Source: Lentilactobacillus senioris DSM 24302 = JCM 17472 (GTDB lineage: Bacteria > Bacillota > Bacilli > Lactobacillales > Lactobacillaceae). Taken from it: 64,000 nucleotides of DNA. Positions 32,496 to 41,302 of this stretch are shown piece after piece. The notes under the pieces were generated by a model. The model was not told the origin of the DNA. It did not search any database and saw nothing but the letters and a program-made list of their open reading frames with translations. The stretch's first letter is position 1. Every line of letters starts with the position of its first letter. The stretch spans positions 425,533-489,532 of the forward strand of contig NZ_AYZR01000004.1 in NCBI RefSeq assembly GCF_001436555.1, given 5' to 3'. A program made the translations under genes and the position numbers.

Positions 32496-34289
32496 ATGAT
32501 AGTTAAATTAACGATGGCTAACATCAAAAGCCATATTCGAGACTACGTGGTCTTATTGACCGGGTTAGTCATGTCTTCAGCTATTTTTTATATGTTTGCT
32601 AATTTAGCAACTAACGAGACTTTGATTAAGTCTAACGTTAACTTTAAATACGCTTCCATTATGTTTATATTTGGATTAGTTTTATTAGCCATAATCACTT
32701 TAGTCTATGTAATGTATGCCAATAGTTTTTTACTTAATATGCGGCAACATGATTACGGCTTATTCATGATGCTGGGAGCTAAAAAGAGCCGGGTTAGTCG
32801 CTTAATGGTACTAGAGACCCTGTTGGTGGGGTTAGTAGCTACCGCAATCGGAATTGTCTTAGGAATTCTGGCTACCGCGTGGCTTTCTGGCTGGTTGTTG
32901 GACCAATTAGGATTGGTAATGCACAATTTTAATCCAATTTATCCGAAGGCCATCTTAGTTACCTTATTGTTATTCGTGGCGTTATTCATCATTGCAGCGT
33001 TAATGAACTTACAGCGGATGATTAAGACCCCGGTTCTCAAACTATTGCGACAGTCAGACACTGTTGACCGGGTGGTTTTTAAGCCGAGCTGGTTAGTTCT
33101 ACAAACGATTCTTGGGATTGGGTTACTTGCGATTGGTTATTGGGCAATGGCTAACATCACCACGTTAGTGTTAAGTGCGGTTCCAATCGCCTTAGTTACT
33201 ATTACCCTAGGAAGTTATTTGATTTTTCATTCGGTGGTCCTATTATTATTATCGGCTCTAAAGAAAACCAACTGGGCTATTAAGGGCCTAAACGGCTTTA
33301 CCCTGTCTCAAATAATGTTTCGGGTTCGCGATTATACTAAAATTTTGACGGTGACTTCGCTGTTGTTTGCCATGGCTTTAGGGGCAATTACCGTTGGAAC
33401 GGGATTTCGGCGTGACATTCCCACAATTGCCAAAAATTCATCAGCATACACTTTAGCGATTAATGATGCTGACGAGCAGCAAAAGCAGCAAATTAGTGGG
33501 CTAAGTGATGCTAAGACCATTACTTATCAACAAAAAATAGTCGGCCAAACGGTTTATTACCTCCAATCCGAGTTCACCAGTCATCCTTACCAGACGGCGG
33601 TGATTGGTAATGAAGCCCATGCGCAGGCTAAGTATCAAGACACCCCCACTAACAAATTAACTAACGGGCAACAATCTGAGTTTGGGTATCTGGCGGGAAC
33701 CGAGAAGCAACTAAACGCAAAATTTGTTTCGCAAAGCCAATTTAACCAATTAGCGGCTAATACTAAACGGGTAACCTTGGTGAAGGTTCAAGACATTCCA
33801 GCTAACTACCAAAAACTAGTTAAGCTGGCTGATTCCCAAAATCAAAAACACCCAAGAGCAGTTGGTACTGGTGGATTTGGGGCCTTCACGACTTATCAGT
33901 TGGTTATTGGCATCTTTGGGGGCTTGGAATTTGTGGGCTACTTCTTAGGAATTGCTTTCTTAGCAATGCTAGCTAGTTGCTTAATGTTTAAAATCTTATC
34001 CGGAGCTACTCAGGATCAAATTCGTTACCAAATGTTGGCCAAGATTGGGGCGCGACAAAAATTACTCAAACAAAGTATTAACCGAGAAATTTTAGTGCTC
34101 TTCACACTACCAGCTATTTTAGGGGTGGTGGATGTCCTCTTTGGCCTTCAACTATTTAAGGTGGTAATGACTGATCCTTACTACCAAATCGGTTGGATCA
34201 TTTTAATATTTGTCCTGATCTATCTGGTTTATTATTTACTCACGGTGTGGTTATACCGGTTGTTGGTTCTTCCCAGTAAGAAGAAATAG
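32496..34289 (+). CDS. BceB-like ABC transporter permease
   Basis: 597 aa from ATG 32496 (GGAGG 8-9 bases upstream). Ten predicted helices in the BceB arrangement: two FtsX-like halves and a roughly 180-residue extracellular loop (about residues 310-470) between helices 7 and 8, where the peptide is sensed. 'YGLFMMLGAKKSRVSRLMVLE' is the coupling motif. It starts 16 bases after the ATPase stop. Substrate is inferred from the fold only. Confidence 0.88.
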   Translation: MIVKLTMANIKSHIRDYVVLLTGLVMSSAIFYMFANLATNETLIKSNVNFKYASIMFIFGLVLLAIITLVYVMYANSFLLNMRQHDYGLFMMLGAKKSRVSRLMVLETLLVGLVATAIGIVLGILATAWLSGWLLDQLGLVMHNFNPIYPKAILVTLLLFVALFIIAALMNLQRMIKTPVLKLLRQSDTVDRVVFKPSWLVLQTILGIGLLAIGYWAMANITTLVLSAVPIALVTITLGSYLIFHSVVLLLLSALKKTNWAIKGLNGFTLSQIMFRVRDYTKILTVTSLLFAMALGAITVGTGFRRDIPTIAKNSSAYTLAINDADEQQKQQISGLSDAKTITYQQKIVGQTVYYLQSEFTSHPYQTAVIGNEAHAQAKYQDTPTNKLTNGQQSEFGYLAGTEKQLNAKFVSQSQFNQLAANTKRVTLVKVQDIPANYQKLVKLADSQNQKHPRAVGTGGFGAFTTYQLVIGIFGGLEFVGYFLGIAFLAMLASCLMFKILSGATQDQIRYQMLAKIGARQKLLKQSINREILVLFTLPAILGVVDVLFGLQLFKVVMTDPYYQIGWIILIFVLIYLVYYLLTVWLYRLLVLPSKKK

Positions 34290-34339
34290 TTAAGCTAGAT
34301 AAGTTTAACGGCTCCATTCTAGTAATAAATAGCACCAAA

Positions 34340-34383
34340 CAAAAACTGGAATCTTGATATTGACGTCAAGATTCCAGTTTTTA
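34340..34383 (+). terminator. Terminator of the BceAB-like operon
   Basis: AAAAACTGGAATCTTGA.. TCAAGATTCCAGTTTTT, 17-base perfect stem with T-run. Confidence 0.94.
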
Positions 34384-34418
34384 TTTATAAAGTTTAGAGT
34401 TGTAGCTTAACGATTAAG

Positions 34419-34631
34419 CTACTTAACTTCTACGTAGTATTTGCCGTTAGCCTCTTTAATTTCAAAATGCTTATTAGGAGCAACTTCTTTGGCAATTCCC
34501 AGTGCGGCTTCTGCTTCTTCGTGGGTTTCAAAGCGCCGATCACCGATCACTTTAGCGGAGTCAATTTGACCTGAGGTTTCCTTTTTAACGGCGTTAATAA
34601 ATTGGTTTCGATCTTCACTGCTCATATCCAT
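34419..34631 (-). CDS. Small conserved hypothetical protein
   Basis: 70 aa, hydrophilic: 'METHEEAEAALGIAKEV'-like middle (FETHEEAEAALGIAKEVAP) and an end 'HFEIKEANGKYYVEVK' that resembles small SPOR-like or YegP-like folds common in lactobacilli. GGGGGA precedes the start. Single gene. Function unknown. Confidence 0.65.
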   Translation of the reverse strand: MDMSSEDRNQFINAVKKETSGQIDSAKVIGDRRFETHEEAEAALGIAKEVAPNKHFEIKEANGKYYVEVK

Positions 34632-34701
34632 AATAAAATTCCCCCTTATTTTTTACAACATTAGTATAGCGCTTAATGGACTAAAAGCAGTGGAATTTGA
34701 C

Positions 34702-35766
34702 TTAGCGGGTACTAAAATAAGCTGCCGCTGAAGCTGAAAGAAGAGCAAGGATGAAGAAAAAGATGTGCCACTTTTTGTATTTTAAAAAGATGGCTACGTA
34801 TTCTCGAATGAGGGCGGCAGGAATGAAGAAGAGGGAAGTTTTGGCCCCGATACCATCAGCGTTAAGGCCTACTTGGCGGGCCATCCTAGCAGCCCGGTAG
34901 GTGTGGTAATTGTTGCTAACAAAGATGGTATTGTGAGTTCCTGGACGTTGCTCAATGATTTCCTTAGAGTTACGCATATTTTCGTAGGTGTTAGCGGACT
35001 TAGTTTCAGCGATCCCTTGTTCCGCAGGTAGACCCTGTTGTAACGCGTATTGTAACATGGCTTGACCTTCTGAAGTAGTTTCACCAGGCCCCTGGCCACC
35101 AGAAAAAATCAAAATGGCTTTTTTCCCCGTTTGGGCTAATTGTTGCTGATAAAAGGCTAAGCCCCGATTAATCCGGGCTGCTAATAAAGGGGTAACCTGG
35201 TCCCCGTTCATTAAGCCGGCACCTAAAACGATGATGTAATCTTGATCCGGTTTAGGTCGGTTAAATTGGTACAGTAACGAAACGGTAAGGAAATTATAGG
35301 CCCAAACGAATATATAGAAGAGAACTGAATCCCCAAGATTGGTGAAAAAGACGTTAATGACTTTGGGTAAAAACGGTTGAAGTAATCGGATGACAATGGG
35401 TTCTAATAAGAGCACAATCCCAATAATCAGAGTCAAAGTATTAGCTAGAGTATGACTTTCTCTGCGCCACATTATGATACCGTTCCAAATAAAGAAAAAG
35501 GCTTGGAGCATAAAAGTAAGAATGATAATCACTATAATGGCTAAAGCTATGTACATGGCAGTATTAATTAGAAGTGCGTTTTGGGTACCAATAATACTAA
35601 AGCCTAAGCAGATTAAAAATGAAAAGAAGAAGAGATTAAACCAAACACCGTCAACTAGCTTCACTTTGTTGTGCCGGTATCGCAATGCAAAAATAGCAAA
35701 GCAAGCAACCGGGATTATCCACAACCAGTAAACGGCTGGTGAAATAGAATATACGTTGTTATGCAT
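34702..35766 (-). CDS. YdcF/DUF218 family membrane protein
   Basis: 354 aa. Six or so N-terminal membrane helices occupy residues 1-165, then a DUF218 domain: 'YIIVLGAGLMNGDQVTPLLAARINRGLAFY', 'ILIFSGGQGPGETTSEGQAM', 'TKSANTYENMRNSKEII' and 'FVSNNYHTYRAARMARQVG'. A last helix ends the protein. DUF218 proteins such as E. coli SanA/ElyC/YdcF are tied to envelope integrity. Exact role unknown. Confidence 0.85.
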   Translation of the reverse strand: MHNNVYSISPAVYWLWIIPVACFAIFALRYRHNKVKLVDGVWFNLFFFSFLICLGFSIIGTQNALLINTAMYIALAIIVIIILTFMLQAFFFIWNGIIMWRRESHTLANTLTLIIGIVLLLEPIVIRLLQPFLPKVINVFFTNLGDSVLFYIFVWAYNFLTVSLLYQFNRPKPDQDYIIVLGAGLMNGDQVTPLLAARINRGLAFYQQQLAQTGKKAILIFSGGQGPGETTSEGQAMLQYALQQGLPAEQGIAETKSANTYENMRNSKEIIEQRPGTHNTIFVSNNYHTYRAARMARQVGLNADGIGAKTSLFFIPAALIREYVAIFLKYKKWHIFFFILALLSASAAAYFSTR

Positions 35767-35859
35767 GAGACTACTCCTAACTAGATTATTTATATGTTTA
35801 ATGTACCATAAATTTTCTGGGGATAATATGATTAGGAATTGTTGGTGAGAATAAAAAGA

Positions 35860-35898
35860 AAAAGCCGGTGTTAGAACTAATTCTAATACCGACTTTGA
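35860..35898. terminator. Terminator after the TDT transporter gene
   Basis: AAAGCCGGTGTTAGAA-CTAA-TTCTAATACCGACTTT with two mismatches, just past the minus-strand stop at 35910. Confidence 0.75.
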
Positions 35899-35909
35899 CT
35901 TGTATATTT

Positions 35910-36902
35910 TTAATAATTACTTACTTCTTTGTTACCCACGTTACTAGTGTGCACATGTTCCGTAATCGTAATTCTAAGAAAACGAGCGTATTGGACTAAT
36001 ACAAACAAGATCACTACTACGGAGAAGCCTTGTTCGATGTATGCCAACCAAGTTCCCGCAATAGTAAAACTGGTTTGAGGTAGGCGAGTCATTAGCAAGA
36101 ATAATCCGGTAGAAGAAATTACCATTGGGAAAGTGAATGCTGCAAAACTAGGGAAGAAGTGTAGTAGGGAATGTCGAGAAGAAACGTAAATTCGTAACAT
36201 GGTCAAAATAGTGGTGAAGTAAAGTAACTGAGCCAAGATTCCCAGTGCTGAGGCAAAAAGAACATTAAACTGAGCAAATGAGAATAGGTAACCAGTTAAG
36301 CACAGGGAAGCTGGAGCGGCAGTAATGGTGATAAGTGGTAAGGCGCCTTCCGGCATTTCCTTGTACTTGTACAACCGCCATAAAACGATTGGCAATAAAA
36401 TAACGTAAAATACGAGCGCTACGTACAAAAGGATGCGACCTAGTAATGGGATGAATTGACTGGCAGTAACTGGTACTACGCCAATCCCCACAAAAGTTAC
36501 AAACCAGCTTGGGTAAACATGTTCAATTCCAACTTCTGGCTTGATCAAATGAAGGTAAATAAAAGTTCCAGTGATAAATAGGTGAATGGCAATCGCTACA
36601 CACCATAAGATTAAGCCAAAGGTATGAAACCCCCAGCGCCCCCAGAAAGTAGCGATGACCATCAAGGCCATGGTAAAAGTAGGCATAGTAGCTGCTGACA
36701 TCGGGTTAGTTAGTTCTTGCCAAACTGAACCGCCGGCTAGGGCTAATTTTAAGATTACGATAGCCATTAAAATCATGGCAATGACTCCCCAGATGTTACC
36801 GATAGAAGCTAGATTTTCGTTTACAAACAAGTTACCTAGTGAGGCGATCCCCAAGATTAAACCACAAATGGCCATGGGAACTTTTTTTAAGATTTCCAAC
36901 AT
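35910..36902 (-). CDS. TDT-family transporter (TehA/Mae1-like)
   Basis: 330 aa with ten helices, the normal number for TDT. 'VPMAICGLILGIASLGNLF' is the conserved first helix (G-L-x-L-G-x-A-x-L-G), and 'HVYPSWFVTFVGIGVVPVT' is typical of the malate/sulfite/tellurite group. The substrate is probably a small anion such as malate, sulfite or chloride. Divergent LysR gene at 37041 is likely its regulator. AGGAG upstream of ATG 36902. Confidence 0.87.
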   Translation of the reverse strand: MLEILKKVPMAICGLILGIASLGNLFVNENLASIGNIWGVIAMILMAIVILKLALAGGSVWQELTNPMSAATMPTFTMALMVIATFWGRWGFHTFGLILWCVAIAIHLFITGTFIYLHLIKPEVGIEHVYPSWFVTFVGIGVVPVTASQFIPLLGRILLYVALVFYVILLPIVLWRLYKYKEMPEGALPLITITAAPASLCLTGYLFSFAQFNVLFASALGILAQLLYFTTILTMLRIYVSSRHSLLHFFPSFAAFTFPMVISSTGLFLLMTRLPQTSFTIAGTWLAYIEQGFSVVVILFVLVQYARFLRITITEHVHTSNVGNKEVSNY

Positions 36903-37040
36903 AGATAGTAAGCTCCTTTTTTAAATGTTTTTCTTTACGGTTTTTATTTTAGAAAGATTACTATAATAAGTCAAAACAATCATTTTTATTGTTATAATAA
37001 AAATATTTAATAGTAAATTTGCTAAAAAGGGGTAAGGGCC

Positions 37041-37880
37041 ATGAATGATTACTTGGAAACGTTTATCAGTGTTTACGAAAGTCGGAGCTTTTCAATTGCC
37101 GCCAAAGAGCTCTTTGTAACCCAACCGACCGTATCGGTTAGAATTGAGCAACTAGAAAAGAAGTTAGGAGTCCAATTATTTGTCAGAAAGTACCGGCAGG
37201 AAATTGTCCCCACCGAAGCCGGAAAAATTTTGTACCACCAAGCAATTAGGATGCGCGAACTATGGCGTGATACCGAAGATGAAATTCGGTACGTAGGCGA
37301 TAACGAACGCCACTTAGTCAGAATGGGATTTTCACAAACACTAGCAGTAACGATTGCTCCCCGGTTTTTAAAAAGCGCCCAACAAAAAAATCCCAGTTAC
37401 GATTGGAATATTACCGTGGATAATTCCGAAAGTATTCTGGGCTTAATTGATAATAAACGCTTAGACGTGGGCTTAATTGAAAAGTCCATGCTCACTGATA
37501 CTGACTTGGTGGTTAGAAGGGAACTAGCAACTGACCAGTTGGTCCGGATCGGCGAACCCACTGGCACCTGGCTAATTCGAGAACCGGGATCGGGAATTGA
37601 ACACTACACAGAACTTTTCTTTAACGAGTATGATATCAAACCAGAACACACTATCATGTTGAACCGTAATGATTTAATCATGGAACTAGTTGCTAGTGGC
37701 GTAGGCGAAACCATTATTTCTAAAAGTGTGTTGCCGTCAGATTATCCGTATACTGAACTAAATCCGCACTTCAAGCGTTCGCTATACTTTTTAAACAGCA
37801 AGCACATGAACAGGGAAATCCTAGAACTGGTGTATGACTCGGTAAAACAAATTGCCCAAGAAATTTATCCTATGGATTAA
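37041..37880 (+). CDS. LysR-family regulator next to the TDT transporter
   Basis: 279 aa. 'FISVYESRSFSIAAKELFVTQPTVSVRIEQLEKKLGVQLFVR' is the LysR winged helix; an effector domain follows from about residue 90. AAGGGG-type site before ATG 37041. The 138-base gap to the divergent TDT gene holds AT-rich dyads (TTATTGTTATAATAA near 36996) suited for LysR binding. It probably activates the transporter in response to its substrate. Ends 11 bases into the convergent glycosylase gene. Confidence 0.9.
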   Translation: MNDYLETFISVYESRSFSIAAKELFVTQPTVSVRIEQLEKKLGVQLFVRKYRQEIVPTEAGKILYHQAIRMRELWRDTEDEIRYVGDNERHLVRMGFSQTLAVTIAPRFLKSAQQKNPSYDWNITVDNSESILGLIDNKRLDVGLIEKSMLTDTDLVVRRELATDQLVRIGEPTGTWLIREPGSGIEHYTELFFNEYDIKPEHTIMLNRNDLIMELVASGVGETIISKSVLPSDYPYTELNPHFKRSLYFLNSKHMNREILELVYDSVKQIAQEIYPMD

Positions 37881-38487
37881 GTAATTGCTTGAGGATATCT
37901 AAATCCTGATAGGCTAAATTACGTTTGCTAGGAAACCGACGAACGTATGAAGGATGAAACAGCGGAAATAATTGATAAGTTTGTTGAGTTAATTCGTATT
38001 TGTTAGTAACGGGATCTAATCGTTGGACGGGCGCGGTGATTAACTGACCATGGAGGTTGGTAATGGTTGCTTGTTTTCCTAACAACCGAGATAGGGCGGT
38101 GCCACCGACCGGGACAATTAAGCGATCAGTAAAATGAGTGAGCTCGGCATCCAATAACGGAGCAAAGGCTTTTAACTCTGCATTGGTGGGCTTTCGGTCA
38201 CTCTTACGCTCGGCTTTAAGCTTGAAGGGTCTACCAAATACGGTTTTAGCAAAGTAGACTTCAGTACGCTTAATACCTAGATAGTCTAACCACTTATTAA
38301 GTTCTTGACCGCTGGGGCCCATAAACGGTAGGCCAGTTTCGATTTCCTTAGCGCCCGGGGCTTCAGCTACTAATACCAGCTTAGGATCTAAACTGCCGGC
38401 ACTAATGACCAGCCCCTCTAAATTATCATTATCGGTCACTAATTGTCGTGCCAGTTTAACTTGGTCTGTTGATAGGTATGTTTCCAC
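37870..38487 (-). CDS. Uracil-DNA glycosylase superfamily protein (family 4/5-like)
   Basis: 205 aa from GTG 38487, chosen because AGGAG lies 8 bases upstream; the frame is open 13 codons further. 'AEAPGAKEIETGLPFMGPSGQELNKWL' is the uracil/water-activating motif I and 'LFHPSYVRR' motif II (HPS). The four cysteines that hold the 4Fe-4S cluster in classical family 4 enzymes are absent. It removes uracil from DNA in base-excision repair. It overlaps the convergent LysR gene by 11 bases. Confidence 0.83.
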   Translation of the reverse strand: METYLSTDQVKLARQLVTDNDNLEGLVISAGSLDPKLVLVAEAPGAKEIETGLPFMGPSGQELNKWLDYLGIKRTEVYFAKTVFGRPFKLKAERKSDRKPTNAELKAFAPLLDAELTHFTDRLIVPVGGTALSRLLGKQATITNLHGQLITAPVQRLDPVTNKYELTQQTYQLFPLFHPSYVRRFPSKRNLAYQDLDILKQLLNP

Positions 38488-38523
38488 AATCCTCACTCCT
38501 AACTTATTGTTATTAGTGTAAAA

Positions 38524-38567
38524 CAAAAACCCCCTAATTGGAATTGATCCGAATTAGGAGGTTTCTT
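38524..38567 (-). terminator. Terminator of the YeiH-like gene
   Basis: Minus strand AAACCTCCTAATTCGG..CCAATTAGGGGGTTTTT, T-run 43 bases after the stop at 38610. Confidence 0.85.
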
Positions 38568-38609
38568 ATTTATATTCATCTTACCCGCAATAAATCGATG
38601 AAGTAAATA

Positions 38610-39647
38610 TTAGAAGAATAACTTACTTACTACCGCTACAAAAATTAATAGGATGGTAGAAGCAATTGCTGAGGCGGTAAATGGTTTAGCACCTCGATTA
38701 GCAATTACTCGGAAATTAACACTCATTCCTAAGGCAGCCATGGCCATTCCTAAGAAGATGTAGGCTAGTTTAACCAACCAAGTTAAAACAGTTGCGCCAA
38801 GGGGAACGAAAGTCCCAATCACACTAGCTAAAATAAAACCGGCCATGAACCAAGGAATTGGTAACTTACCGTTGGTTTCAGATTGAACGCCGTGTTTTTT
38901 AGCTTGACGTTGCCACCATGCTCCAATGATAAAGGCAGCTGGGGCTAACATCAAAACTCGAGAAAGCTTAGTGATAATGGCAGTGTCCAAACTAACTGGA
39001 CCACCAGCACCACCAGCAGCAACAGCGTGGGCGATTTCGTGAAGCGAACCACCGGTCATAACCCCAAATTGAGTAGGAGTCATGTGTAAAATTGGCTTCA
39101 AACCAATTTCAAGCAAGGTGAAGACCGTTCCCATAATGGCAACGATGGCTACAGCCAATACTTCGTCTTCGTGCTTTTTTTGACTTTCAGATTTGGAAAC
39201 CGTAATTTGAGGTGAAATTCCCATCACCGCAGCGGCCCCACAAATTCCAGTCCCACTGGCAGTTAAGATAGAAAGGGCAGGATCTACCCCCATTTTCCGA
39301 GCAATCCAGTAGGTTAAAATAATTGTCCCGGTAACTACAAAAATAGCTAAAGTAATGGTTTTGACTCCGGCAGCTGCCAAGTCAATCAAGTTCAACTTGA
39401 ACCCTAATAAAATAATTCCGAGCCGTAAAAATTTGTTGGAAATAAAGCCGATTCCACTTTCAGCAGCGTTAACCCCGGTACGCCAAACTTGAAAGACCAT
39501 TCCCAACAATAATGAAATAACTAATGAACCAACCACTGCCAAATATGGTAAAGTGGCTAAGAAAGACCCCGCTACCGCACAGATCAAAGTGAAAATCGCT
39601 GCGACCCAGAAGCTGCGGGTGGACATTGTTTCGATAATTGCCTTCAT
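38610..39647 (-). CDS. YeiH family (UPF0324) membrane protein, putative sulfur anion exporter
   Basis: 345 aa, about ten helices. 'SGTGICGAAAVMGISPQI' and 'TGGSLHEIAHAVAAGGAGG' are the paired signature motifs of UPF0324; 'FGMSVNFR'-like end (LGMSVNFRVIANRG). Family members with a CysL/YeiE-type LysR gene are proposed to export sulfite or sulfonate. The divergent LysR gene at 39766 fits that arrangement exactly. Function inferred from this conserved pairing. Confidence 0.88.
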   Translation of the reverse strand: MKAIIETMSTRSFWVAAIFTLICAVAGSFLATLPYLAVVGSLVISLLLGMVFQVWRTGVNAAESGIGFISNKFLRLGIILLGFKLNLIDLAAAGVKTITLAIFVVTGTIILTYWIARKMGVDPALSILTASGTGICGAAAVMGISPQITVSKSESQKKHEDEVLAVAIVAIMGTVFTLLEIGLKPILHMTPTQFGVMTGGSLHEIAHAVAAGGAGGPVSLDTAIITKLSRVLMLAPAAFIIGAWWQRQAKKHGVQSETNGKLPIPWFMAGFILASVIGTFVPLGATVLTWLVKLAYIFLGMAMAALGMSVNFRVIANRGAKPFTASAIASTILLIFVAVVSKLFF

Positions 39648-39765
39648 GAATACATTCCTCTCTAAAAAAACATTACCTATTGATTTTACTAGTTTTGTTG
39701 CATAAAATAAAATTATTAATTGTTATTCATTAATAAAAATAACTTATCTAAAATGGAGGGCCACC

Positions 39766-40629
39766 ATGCTTGATCATCGTTACCATACTTTTTTGACGTT
39801 GGTTCAGACCGGTTCCTATACCGTTACTGCTGAACACTTATATATTAGTCAACCAGCAGTGACTCAACAAATCAAGAGCTTAGAGCGCGAAATTGGGGTG
39901 CCATTAGTACGATACCATCGACCTCATCTGCAAATTACGGTTGAAGGTCAAAAACTAGCCCAATTTATTTCCACGATTGAAGTACAATCACAACAGGTAA
40001 TGCAGCAATTAAGAACCCCCAACGTAGAACGGGAAATTTCGTTTGCAGCTACCTTATCAGTGAGTGATTTTTTAGTTCCCCAATTGATTTTAAAGCTTCA
40101 AAAGTTGGGCTACACTAGAATTGATTGTCAAACTGCAAACACTGAATCAGCTTTAAAAAAATTGGATGATGGAACTAGTCAGTTTGCACTGATTGAAGGT
40201 AATTTTGATAAGGATAATTACGATTACCAAGTAATTCGGCAGGAACCATTTATTGGAGTGGCCTCAGTAGCCAATGAATTGGTTAATCAAACTAATTTGA
40301 CCGTTCCGGAATTACAAGCTCAATCCTTATTATTAAGAGAACCTGGTTCAGGAACGCGCGATATTTTTAAAAATTTTGCGGGCTCGTTAAATATTGAGTT
40401 GACTGACTTTAGCCAGGTAGTAACGGTAGATAGTCCGACGGCAATTAGGGAGTTATTGTTACAAAACGCCGGGATCAGCTTTATGTATCAGTCATTAGTT
40501 CAAAGTGAAATTGATGCTGGCCTATTAGCTAAGTTACCATTACAGGACCTACAATTGCAACATGAACTTACGCTGGTTTGGATAAAGGACAGCTACTTTG
40601 CTGAGGAATACGAACATTTATTTGAATGA
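39766..40629 (+). CDS. LysR-family regulator (CysL/YeiE-like)
   Basis: 287 aa. 'FLTLVQTGSYTVTAEHLYISQPAVTQQIKSLEREIGVPLV' is the winged helix; the effector domain shows 'LLREPGSGTRDIF', the anion-binding loop seen in CysB/CysL/YeiE types. GGAGGG lies upstream of ATG 39766. Divergent from the YeiH-like exporter across 118 bases and likely controls it, with sulfite or a related anion as signal. Confidence 0.9.
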   Translation: MLDHRYHTFLTLVQTGSYTVTAEHLYISQPAVTQQIKSLEREIGVPLVRYHRPHLQITVEGQKLAQFISTIEVQSQQVMQQLRTPNVEREISFAATLSVSDFLVPQLILKLQKLGYTRIDCQTANTESALKKLDDGTSQFALIEGNFDKDNYDYQVIRQEPFIGVASVANELVNQTNLTVPELQAQSLLLREPGSGTRDIFKNFAGSLNIELTDFSQVVTVDSPTAIRELLLQNAGISFMYQSLVQSEIDAGLLAKLPLQDLQLQHELTLVWIKDSYFAEEYEHLFE

Positions 40630-40665
40630 AAAAAAGTTTTGACATTATTGTCAAAACTTTTTTTA
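40628..40665. terminator. Bidirectional terminator
   Basis: AAAAAAAGTTTTGACA-TTAT-TGTCAAAACTTTTTTT between the convergent LysR gene and the DUF805 gene. Confidence 0.94.
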
Positions 40666-40668
40666 TTC

Positions 40669-41058
40669 TTAGTCTTCTGCTACGTAGTTATCGCTCCAAC
40701 GGTTTGGCTTAGATGGTAGTACCATTAAGATAAAGAACCAGATGGTCCCGATAATTGGAATGATCGAAATTAAAATCCACCAACCAGAGTGGTCGGTATC
40801 ATGCAACCGGCGGAACTTTACTGAAAGGGTTCCAAACCAGACAATAATAAATACAATTTGGACAACCAAGTTAGTGGTAATTTGACTCCAGGTCATAATG
40901 TCACTATCAATGGAGTGTCCGGTAATTAAGTCGGCAATAATAACAACAACAATAGCTAAAATATAATTAAGGATCATTGGCCACCAGTAATCTGGCCGGT
41001 TTGCAGTTCCAGAAAAGTTTCCTAGATTACTCCAGAAACGTTTGTATGATTCAATCAT
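40669..41058 (-). CDS. DUF805 membrane protein
   Basis: 129 aa from ATG 41058 (GGGGGG 8 bases upstream). Four helices; 'YKRFWSNLGNFSGTANRPDYWWP' (F-x-G-R-x-x-R-x-x-Y/F-W type start) and 'VKFRRLHDTDHSGWWILI' (RRLHDTxxSGWW) are the DUF805 hallmarks. Function unknown; often phage- or stress-linked in other bacteria. Single gene. Confidence 0.88.
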   Translation of the reverse strand: MIESYKRFWSNLGNFSGTANRPDYWWPMILNYILAIVVVIIADLITGHSIDSDIMTWSQITTNLVVQIVFIIVWFGTLSVKFRRLHDTDHSGWWILISIIPIIGTIWFFILMVLPSKPNRWSDNYVAED

Positions 41059-41164
41059 ATAAATCCCCCCTCTTATTGAATAAATTAAGAATAACATAAA
41101 TCTAAATTAAGGGTTCACGAAAAGCTCATAAATAAATCACTTATAATTCAAATTCATTTTAGCT

Positions 41165-41298
41165 CCTTATTACTCTGTAAAACGGCTTCGGAACCCAACT
41201 AACTCACCTAACTACAAAAAAACAGGTAGTGGCTATTGCCAAACTACCTGTCATTTTTAGGTTAGCAACTCGTTAGTTCCCGAGTTCCTTAGTACTCT
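41165..41298. repeat. Large palindromic intergenic element, copy B
   Basis: Counterpart of 1985-2123. Shared blocks in order: AAAACGGCTTCGG, CAACTAACTCACCTAACTAC, AACAGGTAG, CTACCTGTC, TTTTTAGGTTAG, AACTCGTTAGTTCCCGA. Inner hairpin arms 41221-41229 and 41244-41251; T-rich on both sides. Flanked by direct repeats CCTTATTACTCT (41165) and CCTTAGTACTCT (41287), the right one 4 bases from the asnS stop. The compensating base changes in the arms (GGATC in A, GAACCC in B) keep pairing. Confidence 0.7.
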
Positions 41299-41302
41299 AT
41301 TT

